Assembly (NCBI RefSeq): GCF_003951285.1
Contig: NZ_RXFQ01000005.1
Span: 349,967-413,966, forward strand
Source: Variovorax beijingensis
Lineage (GTDB): Bacteria > Pseudomonadota > Gammaproteobacteria > Burkholderiales > Burkholderiaceae_C
Direction of reading: 5' to 3'
Length of the DNA: 64,000 nucleotides
The notes under the pieces were generated by a model, which worked only from the letters and a program-made list of their open reading frames with translations, searched no databases and was not told the DNA's origin. Positions 56,652-64,000 of the stretch are shown here, one piece after another. Position 1 is the first letter of the stretch; each line of letters opens with the position of its first letter. Made by a program: the position numbers and the translations under genes.

Positions 56652-57068
56652 TCAGGCGCCGAGCTGGCGAGCGACGAACGTCGTGCGCAGCGGAAGCTTG
56701 GCGGCGGCCAGGCGGAACGCTTCGCGGGCGAGTTCTTCGGGCACGCCGACGATCTCGAACACGATCTTGCCAGGCTGGATTTCAGCGACGTAGTACTCGG
56801 GGTTGCCCTTACCGTTACCCATCCGCACTTCGGCGGGCTTGGTAGAGATCGGCTTGTCCGGGAACACGCGGATCCAGATACGGCCACCGCGCTTCACGTG
56901 ACGCGAAATCGCGCGGCGAGCGGCTTCGATCTGGCGCGCCGTGAGGCGGCCGCGGTCGGTGCATTTGAGACCGAAGTCACCGAAGGCAACCGAGTTGCCC
57001 CGGGTTGCGACGCCGGTGTTGCGGCCCTTTTGTTCCTTGCGGAACTTTCTGCGTGCAGGTTGCAGCAT
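56652..57068 (-). CDS. rplP: 50S ribosomal protein L16
   Basis: A 138-residue L16 with the usual basic N-terminus ([19 protein letters not shown]) and the conserved [20 protein letters not shown] segment (about residues 60-79). It organises the A-site region of 23S rRNA in the large subunit. It lies 28 bases after rpsC and 13 bases before rpmC. Confidence 0.98.
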
Positions 57069-57096
57069 TTTTAATACTCCGTAGTTCTAAGACCGA

Positions 57097-58023
57097 TCAC
57101 TCGGTCTTGGCACCGTCAGCTGCTGCAGCTGGCGCGGCTTTGCGGACGCGCTTAACGGCGGGTTTCGAGTCTGCACCCGGAGCAGCAGGGGCTGCGCCAG
57201 TGGCTTCTGCGGGCTTGTCGCTGCCGTCGGCCGGAGCGGTGTTGCCACCGATCGGGCCACGGGCACCGGCGCGCGGGCCGGGACCACGACGGTCCGAACC
57301 CGGACGGTCGCCACCCGGGCGGCCATCGCGGCGCGGACCACGCGGACGACGCTCGTCGTCCGGACGCGGCGTTTCGACGGCCGGCAGGTCGTTGCGGCCC
57401 AGCGTGTCGCCCTTGTAGACCCAGACCTTGACGCCGATGACGCCATAGGTGGTCTTGGCTTCCGAGGTGCCGTAGTCGATGTCGGCACGCAGCGTGTGGA
57501 GGGGCACGCGACCTTCGCGATACCACTCGGTACGGGCAATTTCGATGCCGTTCAGGCGGCCGGCCGACATGATCTTGATGCCCTGGGCACCCAGACGCAT
57601 GGCGTTCTGCATGGCGCGCTTCATGGCGCGGCGGAACATGATCCGCTTTTCGAGCTGCTGCGTGATGCTGTCGGCGATCAGCTGGGCATCGATTTCAGGC
57701 TTGCGCACTTCTTCGATGTTCACTGCCACCGGCACGCCGAGCTGCTTGCCCAGTTCGCGCTTGAGGTTCTCGATGTCTTCGCCCTTCTTGCCGATCACGA
57801 CGCCCGGACGAGCCGAGTAGATCGTGATGCGTGCGTTCTTGGCGGGACGCTCGATCATGACGCGCGACACCGAAGCGTTTTTCAGCTTCTTCTTGAGGTA
57901 TTCGCGAACCTTGATGTCTTCGGCCAGCATGCCCGCGAAATCGCGGTCGCTTGCGTACCAGCGGCTGGACCAGTTACGGGTAACCGCAAGGCGGAAGCCG
58001 GTCGGATGGATTTTCTGTCCCAT
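57097..58023 (-). CDS. rpsC: 30S ribosomal protein S3 with a long C-terminal extension
   Basis: A 308-residue S3. The usual part ([20 protein letters not shown] domain with [19 protein letters not shown]-terminal domain to about residue 215) is intact. After [15 protein letters not shown] come roughly 85 extra residues rich in Arg, Gly, Pro and Ala ([14 protein letters not shown] and so on, then [20 protein letters not shown]). E. coli S3 has 233 residues. The tail stays in frame and in the local base composition, so it is not a frameshift. The mRNA entry face of the 30S subunit is where S3 sits. Confidence 0.97.
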   Translation of the reverse strand: MGQKIHPTGFRLAVTRNWSSRWYASDRDFAGMLAEDIKVREYLKKKLKNASVSRVMIERPAKNARITIYSARPGVVIGKKGEDIENLKRELGKQLGVPVAVNIEEVRKPEIDAQLIADSITQQLEKRIMFRRAMKRAMQNAMRLGAQGIKIMSAGRLNGIEIARTEWYREGRVPLHTLRADIDYGTSEAKTTYGVIGVKVWVYKGDTLGRNDLPAVETPRPDDERRPRGPRRDGRPGGDRPGSDRRGPGPRAGARGPIGGNTAPADGSDKPAEATGAAPAAPGADSKPAVKRVRKAAPAAAADGAKTE

Positions 58024-58040
58024 ATTTCTTCCAGGCGTTC

Positions 58041-58373
58041 TTAGTTGCCAACCGTCACGTACACATGGCACGTGGGCTTGCTGATGCGGTTACCGCGACC
58101 CTTGGCTCGCGCCGTGAAGCGCTTGAGCGTTGCGCCCTGTTCGACGTAGATGGTCTTGACCTTCAGTTCGTCGATATCGGCGCCATCGTTGTGCTCGGCG
58201 TTGGCAATTGCCGACTCGAGCACCTTCTTGATGATCACAGCGGCCTTCTTCTGCGTGAATTGCAGAACGTTGAGCGCTTGATCAACCTTCTTGCCGCGGA
58301 TCAGGTCAGCGACCAGACGGCCCTTGTCGACCGAGAGGCGGACACCGCGGAGGACTGCACGTGTTTCAGACAT
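58041..58373 (-). CDS. rplV: 50S ribosomal protein L22
   Basis: A 110-residue L22 with the opening [20 protein letters not shown] and the long beta hairpin near the exit tunnel ([20 protein letters not shown]). It is of standard length and lies 17 bases before rpsC and nine bases after rpsS. Confidence 0.98.
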   Translation of the reverse strand: MSETRAVLRGVRLSVDKGRLVADLIRGKKVDQALNVLQFTQKKAAVIIKKVLESAIANAEHNDGADIDELKVKTIYVEQGATLKRFTARAKGRGNRISKPTCHVYVTVGN

Positions 58374-58382
58374 GGTCGTTCC

Positions 58383-58661
58383 TTACTTCTTCTGGACTTT
58401 CTTGTCCGCGGGGTGCCCCTTGAACGTGCGCGTGAGCGCAAATTCGCCGAGCTTGTGGCCGACCATCTGGTCGGTGATGTAGACAGGCACGTGCTGCTTG
58501 CCGTTGTGCACGGCAATGGTCAGGCCGATGAACTCGGGCAGGACCATCGAGCGGCGCGACCAGGTCTTGATCGGCTTCTTGTCCTTCGTCGTCACAGCCT
58601 TGTCGGCCTTGGCCACGAGGTGATGGTCAACAAACGGACCCTTTTTGAGAGAGCGAGTCAT
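58383..58661 (-). CDS. rpsS: 30S ribosomal protein S19
   Basis: A 92-residue S19 opening [17 protein letters not shown] and containing [18 protein letters not shown]. Standard length. It is part of the head of the small subunit. It lies ten bases after rplB. Confidence 0.98.
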   Translation of the reverse strand: MTRSLKKGPFVDHHLVAKADKAVTTKDKKPIKTWSRRSMVLPEFIGLTIAVHNGKQHVPVYITDQMVGHKLGEFALTRTFKGHPADKKVQKK

Positions 58662-58671
58662 TTGCTATCCC

Positions 58672-59496
58672 TTACTTCTTGCGGCGCGACACGATGAAGA
58701 CCTGCGTGCGCTTGTTGTTACGGGTACGGTAGCCCTTGGTCAGGTTGCCCCATGGGTCGACAGGATGGCGGCCTTCGCCGGTCTTGCCTTCGCCACCACC
58801 GTGCGGGTGGTCGACAGGATTCATCACCACGCCGCGAACGGTCGGGCGAATACCCATGTGGCGCTTCACACCGGCCTTGCCGAGTTGGCGCAGGCTGTGC
58901 TCTTCGTTCGCAACTTCACCGATGGTGGCGCGGCATTCGATGTGGATGCGGCGCACCTCACCCGAACGCATGCGGACCTGGGCGTAGACGCCTTCGCGAG
59001 CCAGCAGCGTGGCCGACGTGCCGGCCGAACGCGCGATCTGCGCGCCCTTGCCGGGCTGCAGTTCGATGCAGTGGATCGTCGAGCCGACCGGAATGTTGCG
59101 GATCGGCAGCGTGTTGCCGGCGCGAATCGGGGCTTCCGAACCGCTCAGCAGCGTTGCGCCAGCCTCAAGACCGCGCGGGGCGATGATGTAGCGGCGCTCG
59201 CCGTCGGCGTAGCAGACCAGGGCAATGTGGGCGGTGCGGTTCGGGTCGTATTCGATGCGTTCGACCTTGGCCGGGATACCGTCCTTGTTGCGCACGAAGT
59301 CGACAACGCGGTAGTGGTGCTTGGCACCGCCGCCACGATGACGGATCGTGATGTGGCCGTTGTTGTTGCGGCCGGCCTTCTGGAACTGGGGTTCCAGCAG
59401 AGGCGCGTGAGGAGCACCCTTGAACAGGTGGTCCCGCGAGATCTTCACCGCGCCGCGTTGGCCCGGCGAAGTGGGTTTCATCTTGATGACGGCCAT
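58672..59496 (-). CDS. rplB: 50S ribosomal protein L2
   Basis: A 274-residue L2. The RNA-binding core and the conserved peptidyl transferase segment [20 protein letters not shown] are present, with the usual basic C-terminus ending VSRRKK. It lies two bases after rplW and ten bases before rpsS. Confidence 0.98.
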   Translation of the reverse strand: MAVIKMKPTSPGQRGAVKISRDHLFKGAPHAPLLEPQFQKAGRNNNGHITIRHRGGGAKHHYRVVDFVRNKDGIPAKVERIEYDPNRTAHIALVCYADGERRYIIAPRGLEAGATLLSGSEAPIRAGNTLPIRNIPVGSTIHCIELQPGKGAQIARSAGTSATLLAREGVYAQVRMRSGEVRRIHIECRATIGEVANEEHSLRQLGKAGVKRHMGIRPTVRGVVMNPVDHPHGGGEGKTGEGRHPVDPWGNLTKGYRTRNNKRTQVFIVSRRKK

Positions 59497-59498
59497 GA

Positions 59499-59834
59499 TT
59501 AAGCGCCTTCCCCGACGAGGTTGAGCTCTTGACCGGGCTTGAGCGTCACATAGGCCTTGCGAACGTTGTCGCGGCGGCCGATGGACTTGCCAAAGCGCTT
59601 GGTCTTGCCCTTGGTGTTGAGCACCGACACGCCCTGGACTTCGACCTTGAACATCAGTTCGACGGCGGCCTTGATCTCGGGCTTGGTGGCGTCTTGCAGC
59701 ACCTTGAAAGTGACAGCGTTCGACTTCTCGCCGACCATCGTGGCCTTTTCGGACACGATCGGGGCGACCAGCACCGCCATCAGGCGGCCTTCTTCGAACG
59801 TACGTTCAGCGGCGGTAGGGTTCACGCGGCTCAT
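59499..59834 (-). CDS. rplW: 50S ribosomal protein L23
   Basis: A 111-residue L23 with the conserved [19 protein letters not shown] region and the later [15 protein letters not shown] loop. ATG at 59834 overlaps the rplD stop (ATGA), and residues 1-18 ([18 protein letters not shown]) match the acidic lead seen in relatives; an internal ATG 54 bases further on is less likely. It surrounds the exit tunnel and binds trigger factor. Confidence 0.96.
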
Positions 59835-60451
59835 GCGAACATCTCCTTGAGCTTGTCGACGGCACCCTTGGTGACCAGCACCTTCTTGTAGTGGACCAGC
59901 GACACCGGATCGGCGTAGCGGGGTTCGACCACGAGAATGTTCACCAGATTGCGCGAGGCAAGGTACAGGTTTTCGTCGACTTCTTCGGCGATCACGAGCA
60001 CGGACTCGAGATTCATCGCCTTGAAACGGGCTGCCAGCGGCTTCGTCTTGGGCGAATCCACGGTCAGCGAATCCACCACGGCCAGACGGCCTTCGCGAGC
60101 GAGCTGCGAGAAGATGGCGGCCATGCCGGCGCGGTACATCTTCTTGTTGATCTTCTGCGAGAAGTTTTCGTCAGGCATGTTCGGGAAGATCCGGCCACCC
60201 CCGCGCCACAGCGGCGAGGACGTCATACCGGCACGGGCGCGGCCCGTTCCCTTTTGCTTGAAAGGCTTCTTGGTCGAGTGCTTGACCTGCTCGCGGTCCT
60301 TCTGGGCGCGCGTGCCTTGGCGGGCGTTGGCCTGGAATGCAACGACGATCTGGTGGACCAGGTCTTCGTTGTAGTCACGGCCGAACACGGTCTCGGGGGC
60401 GTCGTATTTCGACGCGGCCTGGCCTTGTTCGTTCAGGAGTTCGAGTTGCAT
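59831..60451 (-). CDS. rplD: 50S ribosomal protein L4
   Basis: A 206-residue L4. The conserved loop [20 protein letters not shown] is near residues 60-80. L4 in E. coli also represses the S10 operon by binding its leader; whether that applies here is unknown, since the operon is rearranged. The ATG shares one base with the rplC stop (TAATG). Confidence 0.97.
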
Positions 60452-61131
60452 TACTTCGCTCCTTCAGCCGCTTGCGGCTTGGCCTTGATGGCGGGGCGCA
60501 CGGTGACGAAGCCACCCTTCGAACCCGGGATCGCGCCCTTGATGAGCAACAGTTGACGCGCTTCGTCGATGCGGAAGACATCGAGGTTCTGCGTGGTCTT
60601 GGTGACGTCGCCGAGGTGGCCCGTCATGCGCTTGCCGGGGAACACGCGACCGGGGTCTTGTGCCATGCCGATCGAGCCGGGAACGTTGTGCGAACGGCTG
60701 TTGCCGTGCGACGCGCGTTGCGAACTCATGTTGTGGCGCTTGATCGTGCCGGCGTAGCCCTTGCCGATCGAGGTGCCTTGCACGTCGACCTTCTGGCCCA
60801 CCGAGAACACGCTGCTCGCGGCAATCACGCCGCCAGCCTTGTGCTGGCCTGCGGTATCGGCGGTCACGCGGAATTCGCGGATGATTTCACCAGCTTCGAC
60901 ACCCGCCTTGGCGAGGTGGCCCGCTTGGGGCTTGGTCACGCGCGATGCCTTGCGCGAACCGAACGTCACTTGCAGTGCGACGTAGCCGTCGGTCTCTTGC
61001 GACTTGATCTGGGTCACACGGTTGTTGGACACATCCACCACCGTGACAGGAACTGCGTCCCCGTCATCGGTGAAGAGACGCATCATCCCCACCTTGCGGC
61101 CCAGCAACCCGAGGGAGTTGCTCAGACTCAT
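60451..61131 (-). CDS. rplC: 50S ribosomal protein L3
   Basis: A 226-residue L3 with the opening [20 protein letters not shown] and the conserved segment [20 protein letters not shown], where a Gln methylation site is expected. Standard length. In most bacteria rpsJ lies directly upstream; here the next gene upstream on this strand is a secreted protein gene 258 bases away, and rplC is preceded by a strong promoter. Confidence 0.97.
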
Positions 61132-61288
61132 TTGTTTTCTCCAAAAATGGAAACTCCCCTCGCCGCTGCCACTTCAATTGGCGACAGCGTTTGGCCGATT
61201 CCCTTTGGGGTACCCGGCCTGCGAAGGAAGGTTGATAAATCTCCGCCCTCACGGCGGCCAAATGGACGCACGAAGGGCAGAGCCAGCG

Positions 61289-61318
61289 ATTATAGCCCGC
61301 GATGCGGGCGCGGTGCAA
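61289..61318 (-). promoter_or_regulatory. Strong sigma-70 promoter upstream of rplC
   Basis: On the minus strand TTGCAC (61313-61318) and TATAAT (61289-61294) are 18 bases apart, a near-consensus pair. The spacer contains a CCCGC-ATC-GCGGG palindrome. Transcription would start near 61282, giving a leader of about 150 bases before rplC. Confidence 0.78.
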
Positions 61319-61337
61319 GCTGCATTGCGAAGCAGCC

Positions 61338-61362
61338 CGGAGGGCGCTCGCCCCCCTCCGGT
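61338..61362. other. GC-rich hairpin upstream of the rplC promoter
   Basis: CCGGAGGGCG and CGCCC...CCTCCGG sequences pair to form a long stem around CTCG. It is about 30 bases after the stop of the minus-strand secreted protein gene, without a T run on the expected side, so it could be a weak or Rho-assisted stop for the two inserted genes. Confidence 0.4.
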
Positions 61363-61389
61363 TCTTGCCTGCTTTTTTGCGGCTCCGCC

Positions 61390-61929
61390 CTATTTGACGG
61401 GCATCGTGATGATGCTGTCACCACTTGGCGTGGACTTCATTTCGCCGCTGGATTTCAGGTTCGGCGTCGCCGCGCCGGTCTGGATGGGGACGGAAACCGC
61501 GCTTGAGCCGCCGCCCTGATTGATGAACACATTGAGGTAGGCCAAGCCTTCGGCCTCGCTCACCACGACGACGGTGGCCGTGGTCCGCTTGCCGGCCGGC
61601 AGCGCGAGGGTGCTGCTTCCCTGGAGCGCCAGCCCCTTGTCGGCGCTCAGGCGGACCGTGGCACCGTCGGCGTCGGTCACACCGTCGAACTGCAGCACGA
61701 CAGGCGTGGCCTGGCCCAGTTGCGGCGTGGCGTCGAGCCGATATTCGAGCTTGACGCCGGCGCCGCCGGGCTTCTGCGGCGCCGTGGCCATCGGGGCGGC
61801 CTGGCGCTGCTGCGACGCCGCATGCCTGGCGCTGCGCGACCCGGGCTCGCCGTCTGCCGTGGCCGGCGCCGACAGTGTTGCCAGTGCGAGGCACGCGAGG
61901 GCCATCATCGAATTCGATCGGATGTTCAT
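61390..61929 (-). CDS. Secreted hypothetical protein within the S10 region
   Basis: A 179-residue exported protein. The signal peptide ends near LSAPATADGE. A low-complexity stretch follows, then a beta-rich domain from about residue 60 (VKLEYRLDATPQLGQATPVV, ADGATVRLSADKGLAL) to the end (PSGDSIITMPVK). The fold resembles an Ig-like or bacterial beta-sandwich, which is only an impression. It lies 14 bases after the putative metallopeptidase gene, so the two probably form a pair: an exported peptidase and a secreted partner. Confidence 0.75.
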   Translation of the reverse strand: MNIRSNSMMALACLALATLSAPATADGEPGSRSARHAASQQRQAAPMATAPQKPGGAGVKLEYRLDATPQLGQATPVVLQFDGVTDADGATVRLSADKGLALQGSSTLALPAGKRTTATVVVVSEAEGLAYLNVFINQGGGSSAVSVPIQTGAATPNLKSSGEMKSTPSGDSIITMPVK

Positions 61930-61943
61930 GGCGGCCTTTCTTG

Positions 61944-63530
61944 CTACTGAATGGAGACGTCGAAGCATGCGTCGAGACTGCTGAGGTCCGTCACTGCCAG
62001 AACGTACTCGCCGGCCGACAGGCTGACCGTATTGCCGGTGCGGGAAATCAGGCCGCCCCGGAAGATGTCGAAATCGGGATTGGATCCCGCCGGACCGCCA
62101 TTCACGACGATCTGGTAGCTGCGGTTGGCGGGCGCATTGAAGCGAACATAGGAGAAGTTGCCGAGCTTGTTGCCCGTGCCGGCGTCGTTGGAGACGCAGG
62201 CACGGGTCACCCCGCCGCCCACGGCCGCCACCTTGTACATCGGGATCGCAACCGGAATTGCGCCGTCGTTGGTTTCGGCGCCGCCGAACGGATCGTTGTC
62301 CGTCGCGTTGATGCTCTGCCCGCCGAGCAGGGCGGCCAAAGCCGAAGCGCTGCCCGGGGCGGTCGCGTTGAAGGCCGCCGAGAAAGGATGGATCGAGGTG
62401 ACGGCCGCGCCGCTCCTGAACTGGAAGCCGGTCAGCGTGTCGTGGATCGGCTTGAAGCCCACCTGCTGGTTGAGGTTCCAGAAAATCGACTGGATCGAGG
62501 TTTCGCTGTACCAGCCCGGCAGGGTTGCCGCGCCGGCAGAGAGGTCGATGTTGATGCTCTCCCGGGCGGACGCCTGTTGCGCGCCGCCCGAATCGACATA
62601 GTTCCGGCGCCCCAGCGCGATACCCGACCAGGCGTTGCCCCAGCCTTCCGAGAACGCGAGCCGGCGATCGGTACGCTGGCTCTGGCTGTGGTCCCCGCCC
62701 ATCGAGTCGTCGCGGCTGAAGGAGGACTGGTAGTAGTGCCCCCACTCGTGGGCAATCACCGACGTGTCGTATTCATCGGTATCGACGTCTTCCTTGCCCA
62801 GCACATAGATTTCACGGCCGCTACTGCCTCTGTCGACGAAGAAGGTGCTGCCAATCTGTCCCGCCGGGAGGTTGATAACTCCACGGGTTGGCGCATTGTT
62901 GGGACTCCAGAACACGCGCAATACCGGGAACGTCGCTACAGGCGCAACCGACATGACCTTCTGCATGGCGGTGTAGACCGTATCGAGGATGGCGAAAGGC
63001 GCCGCCACCCGGTCCCCGGTGTAGCTCGAGCCACCCCAGCCCGAAGGTGCGTGGAGGTCGCGCACCGAGGCGACCATGCCGGACGAGAAGGTGGGACTCT
63101 GCATGGTGTACAGGCCGCCGGAACGCGTGTTGTCGCGCACCGTCACATCCCAGCTTGCGCCCGGGCCGCTTCGAACCAGCTGCGCCTTGACCCGCACCGC
63201 GATCGCCGTGTTCGCGGGCACGGACACCGCATAGGCGCCGTTGTCGTCGGTGGTGGCCGTAGCCAGCTGCGCGGACGTTGCCGCATTGAGCACTTCCACC
63301 ACCGCCCCTCGTACGGGCCTGGGAGCCGAGCTGGCATAGACGAGCGTGCCGCTCGGATTCGGCACGGATTCATAGGTGGCCGTGCCGCTCAGGGTCACCG
63401 GGCCCGCCACCGGCAGCGGGAAGCCGGCCAGGCCGCCGCCACCTCCCCCGCCGCCTCCGCCACCGCAGGCGGCCAGCAGCGCCGCGACGACACATGCCGC
63501 GATCCATGCAGAAGAGTTCCTGTAGCTCAT
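61944..63530 (-). CDS. Putative secreted zinc metallopeptidase lipoprotein within the S10 region
   Basis: A 528-residue predicted lipoprotein. Lipobox LLAACGGG is followed by 11 Gly residues encoded by mixed codons. A carboxypeptidase regulatory-like domain (about residues 45-150; VRGAVVEVLNAATSAQ, DDNGAYAVSVPANTAI) precedes the peptidase part, which holds the zincin motif VIAHEWGHYYQ (HEXXH) at about residue 275, followed by AFSEGWGNAWSG, whose Glu may be the third zinc ligand. A C-terminal beta domain ends the protein. It has no sequence link to ribosomes. The start ATG at 63530 is the first with a plausible signal sequence. Confidence 0.78.
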   Translation of the reverse strand: MSYRNSSAWIAACVVAALLAACGGGGGGGGGGGLAGFPLPVAGPVTLSGTATYESVPNPSGTLVYASSAPRPVRGAVVEVLNAATSAQLATATTDDNGAYAVSVPANTAIAVRVKAQLVRSGPGASWDVTVRDNTRSGGLYTMQSPTFSSGMVASVRDLHAPSGWGGSSYTGDRVAAPFAILDTVYTAMQKVMSVAPVATFPVLRVFWSPNNAPTRGVINLPAGQIGSTFFVDRGSSGREIYVLGKEDVDTDEYDTSVIAHEWGHYYQSSFSRDDSMGGDHSQSQRTDRRLAFSEGWGNAWSGIALGRRNYVDSGGAQQASARESINIDLSAGAATLPGWYSETSIQSIFWNLNQQVGFKPIHDTLTGFQFRSGAAVTSIHPFSAAFNATAPGSASALAALLGGQSINATDNDPFGGAETNDGAIPVAIPMYKVAAVGGGVTRACVSNDAGTGNKLGNFSYVRFNAPANRSYQIVVNGGPAGSNPDFDIFRGGLISRTGNTVSLSAGEYVLAVTDLSSLDACFDVSIQ

Positions 63531-63620
63531 AGCTTGTACTGCCCTCGTTTCAGCCCCGGCCCTTGTCTGCCCCGAAGAATACCGGTGCGCGAGGATGCCA
63601 CAGTTGGGAAACAAATAAAA

Positions 63621-63652
63621 AAAGCCCGCTTGCATTTCTGCAAGCGGGCTTT
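63621..63652 (-). terminator. Rho-independent terminator directly after rpsJ
   Basis: A perfect 14-pair stem, AAAGCCCGCTTGCA and TGCAAGCGGGCTTT, with a four-base loop. On the minus strand it is followed by a T run (the A run at 63615-63623). It lies 25 bases after the rpsJ stop, so most transcription from upstream should end here. Confidence 0.92.
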
Positions 63653-63677
63653 TCAGGAAACGCAGCGCGAGGCCGGT

Positions 63678-63992
63678 TTACTGCAGCTTGATTTCGACGT
63701 CCACGCCGGCCGGCAGGTCGAGCTTCATCAGCGCGTCCACGGTCTTGTCGGTCGGGTCGACGATGTCCATCAGGCGCTGGTGCGTGCGGATCTCGAGCTG
63801 GTCGCGCGAGGTCTTGTTGACGTGCGGCGAACGCAGGATGTCGAAACGCTTCATGCGGGTCGGCAGCGGCACGGGGCCCTTGACGATCGCGCCGGTGCGC
63901 TTGGCGGTATCAACGATTTCGGCTGCCGACTGGTCGATCAGCTTGTAGTCGAACGCCTTCAGGCGGATGCGGATTTTTTGCTTGGTAGCCAT
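63678..63992 (-). CDS. rpsJ: 30S ribosomal protein S10
   Basis: A 104-residue S10 with the conserved [20 protein letters not shown] opening and the loop [21 protein letters not shown]. Standard length and complete; its promoter lies outside the window. S10 is also the NusB partner in antitermination (NusE). It should be followed by rplC, but a terminator and two secreted-protein genes come first. Confidence 0.98.
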   Translation of the reverse strand: MATKQKIRIRLKAFDYKLIDQSAAEIVDTAKRTGAIVKGPVPLPTRMKRFDILRSPHVNKTSRDQLEIRTHQRLMDIVDPTDKTVDALMKLDLPAGVDVEIKLQ

Positions 63993-64000
63993 GGTGATTC

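Noticed and set aside
57097..57400. S3 C-terminal tail as a frameshift artefact
   Set aside because: The tail continues in the same frame from the conserved domain, keeps the local codon pattern and ends just before rplP with ordinary spacing.
63421..63480. Gly tract in the metallopeptidase as a phase-variable repeat
   Set aside because: The Gly residues use mixed codons, so there is no long mononucleotide or uniform short repeat that would slip.

Overview
The window is GC-rich (roughly two thirds G+C), almost fully coding, and carries no rRNA, tRNA, CRISPR array, prophage or insertion sequence that I can see. The ribosomal, ATP synthase and lipoate proteins, the LysR-rich accessory content and the short GC-rich palindromic repeats fit a betaproteobacterium of the Comamonadaceae, most like Variovorax. 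This is inferred from recall of families, not from a search.

Layout. 1-950: tail of a nucleoside/sugar-type ABC permease coupled to a cysteine hydrolase. 958-3829: an NAD-binding epimerase-like protein, then lemA and two TPM-domain genes. 3949-10695: the ligase-associated DNA repair cluster (PdeM, Lhr-type helicase, ATP-dependent ligase, MBL exonuclease) on the minus strand, with trxC facing the other way inside it. 10828-17968: a LysR gene followed by seven same-strand genes (cyanuric acid hydrolase-family enzyme, FAD monooxygenase, VOC protein, NitT/TauT-type ABC importer, AtzH/HpxZ-like DUF3225 protein). I read it as an N-heterocycle uptake and degradation system of unknown substrate, the best candidate here for an undescribed pathway. 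17969-25236: DUF3617 and PAP2 proteins, then a ROK-controlled sugar/polyol ABC importer with a Gfo/Idh/MocA dehydrogenase.

25442-33084: complete F1Fo ATP synthase operon atpI-BEFHAG-(lipoprotein)-DC on the minus strand, with a small lipoprotein gene between atpG and atpD. 33241-36151: D-amino acid transaminase, YbeD, lipB, lipA. 36170-44688: an MFS exporter divergent from a LysR gene, a CoA ligase, an anion transporter, an AraC regulator, a DMT exporter, a small unknown protein and a CurA-like reductase. 44806-48367: a Cpx-like two-component system with a Spy/CpxP-like lipoprotein nearby. 48580-52950: a regulatory PTS (EI, HPr, EIIA-Man type) coupled to an MFS transporter and a lipoprotein. 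53040-56013: TlpA-like thioredoxin, cytochrome c', cytochrome b561, GNAT, peroxiredoxin.

56108-63992: the S10 ribosomal operon on the minus strand (rpsJ ... rplC, rplD, rplW, rplB, rpsS, rplV, rpsC, rplP, rpmC, rpsQ), unusually split: rpsJ ends in a strong terminator, two secreted-protein genes follow (one a putative HEXXH metallopeptidase), and rplC restarts from its own near-consensus promoter.

Two families of short palindromic repeats recur. One lies only in the ligase cluster here and is translated as part of three proteins or sits beside them; the other lies around the PTS and Cpx-like genes.
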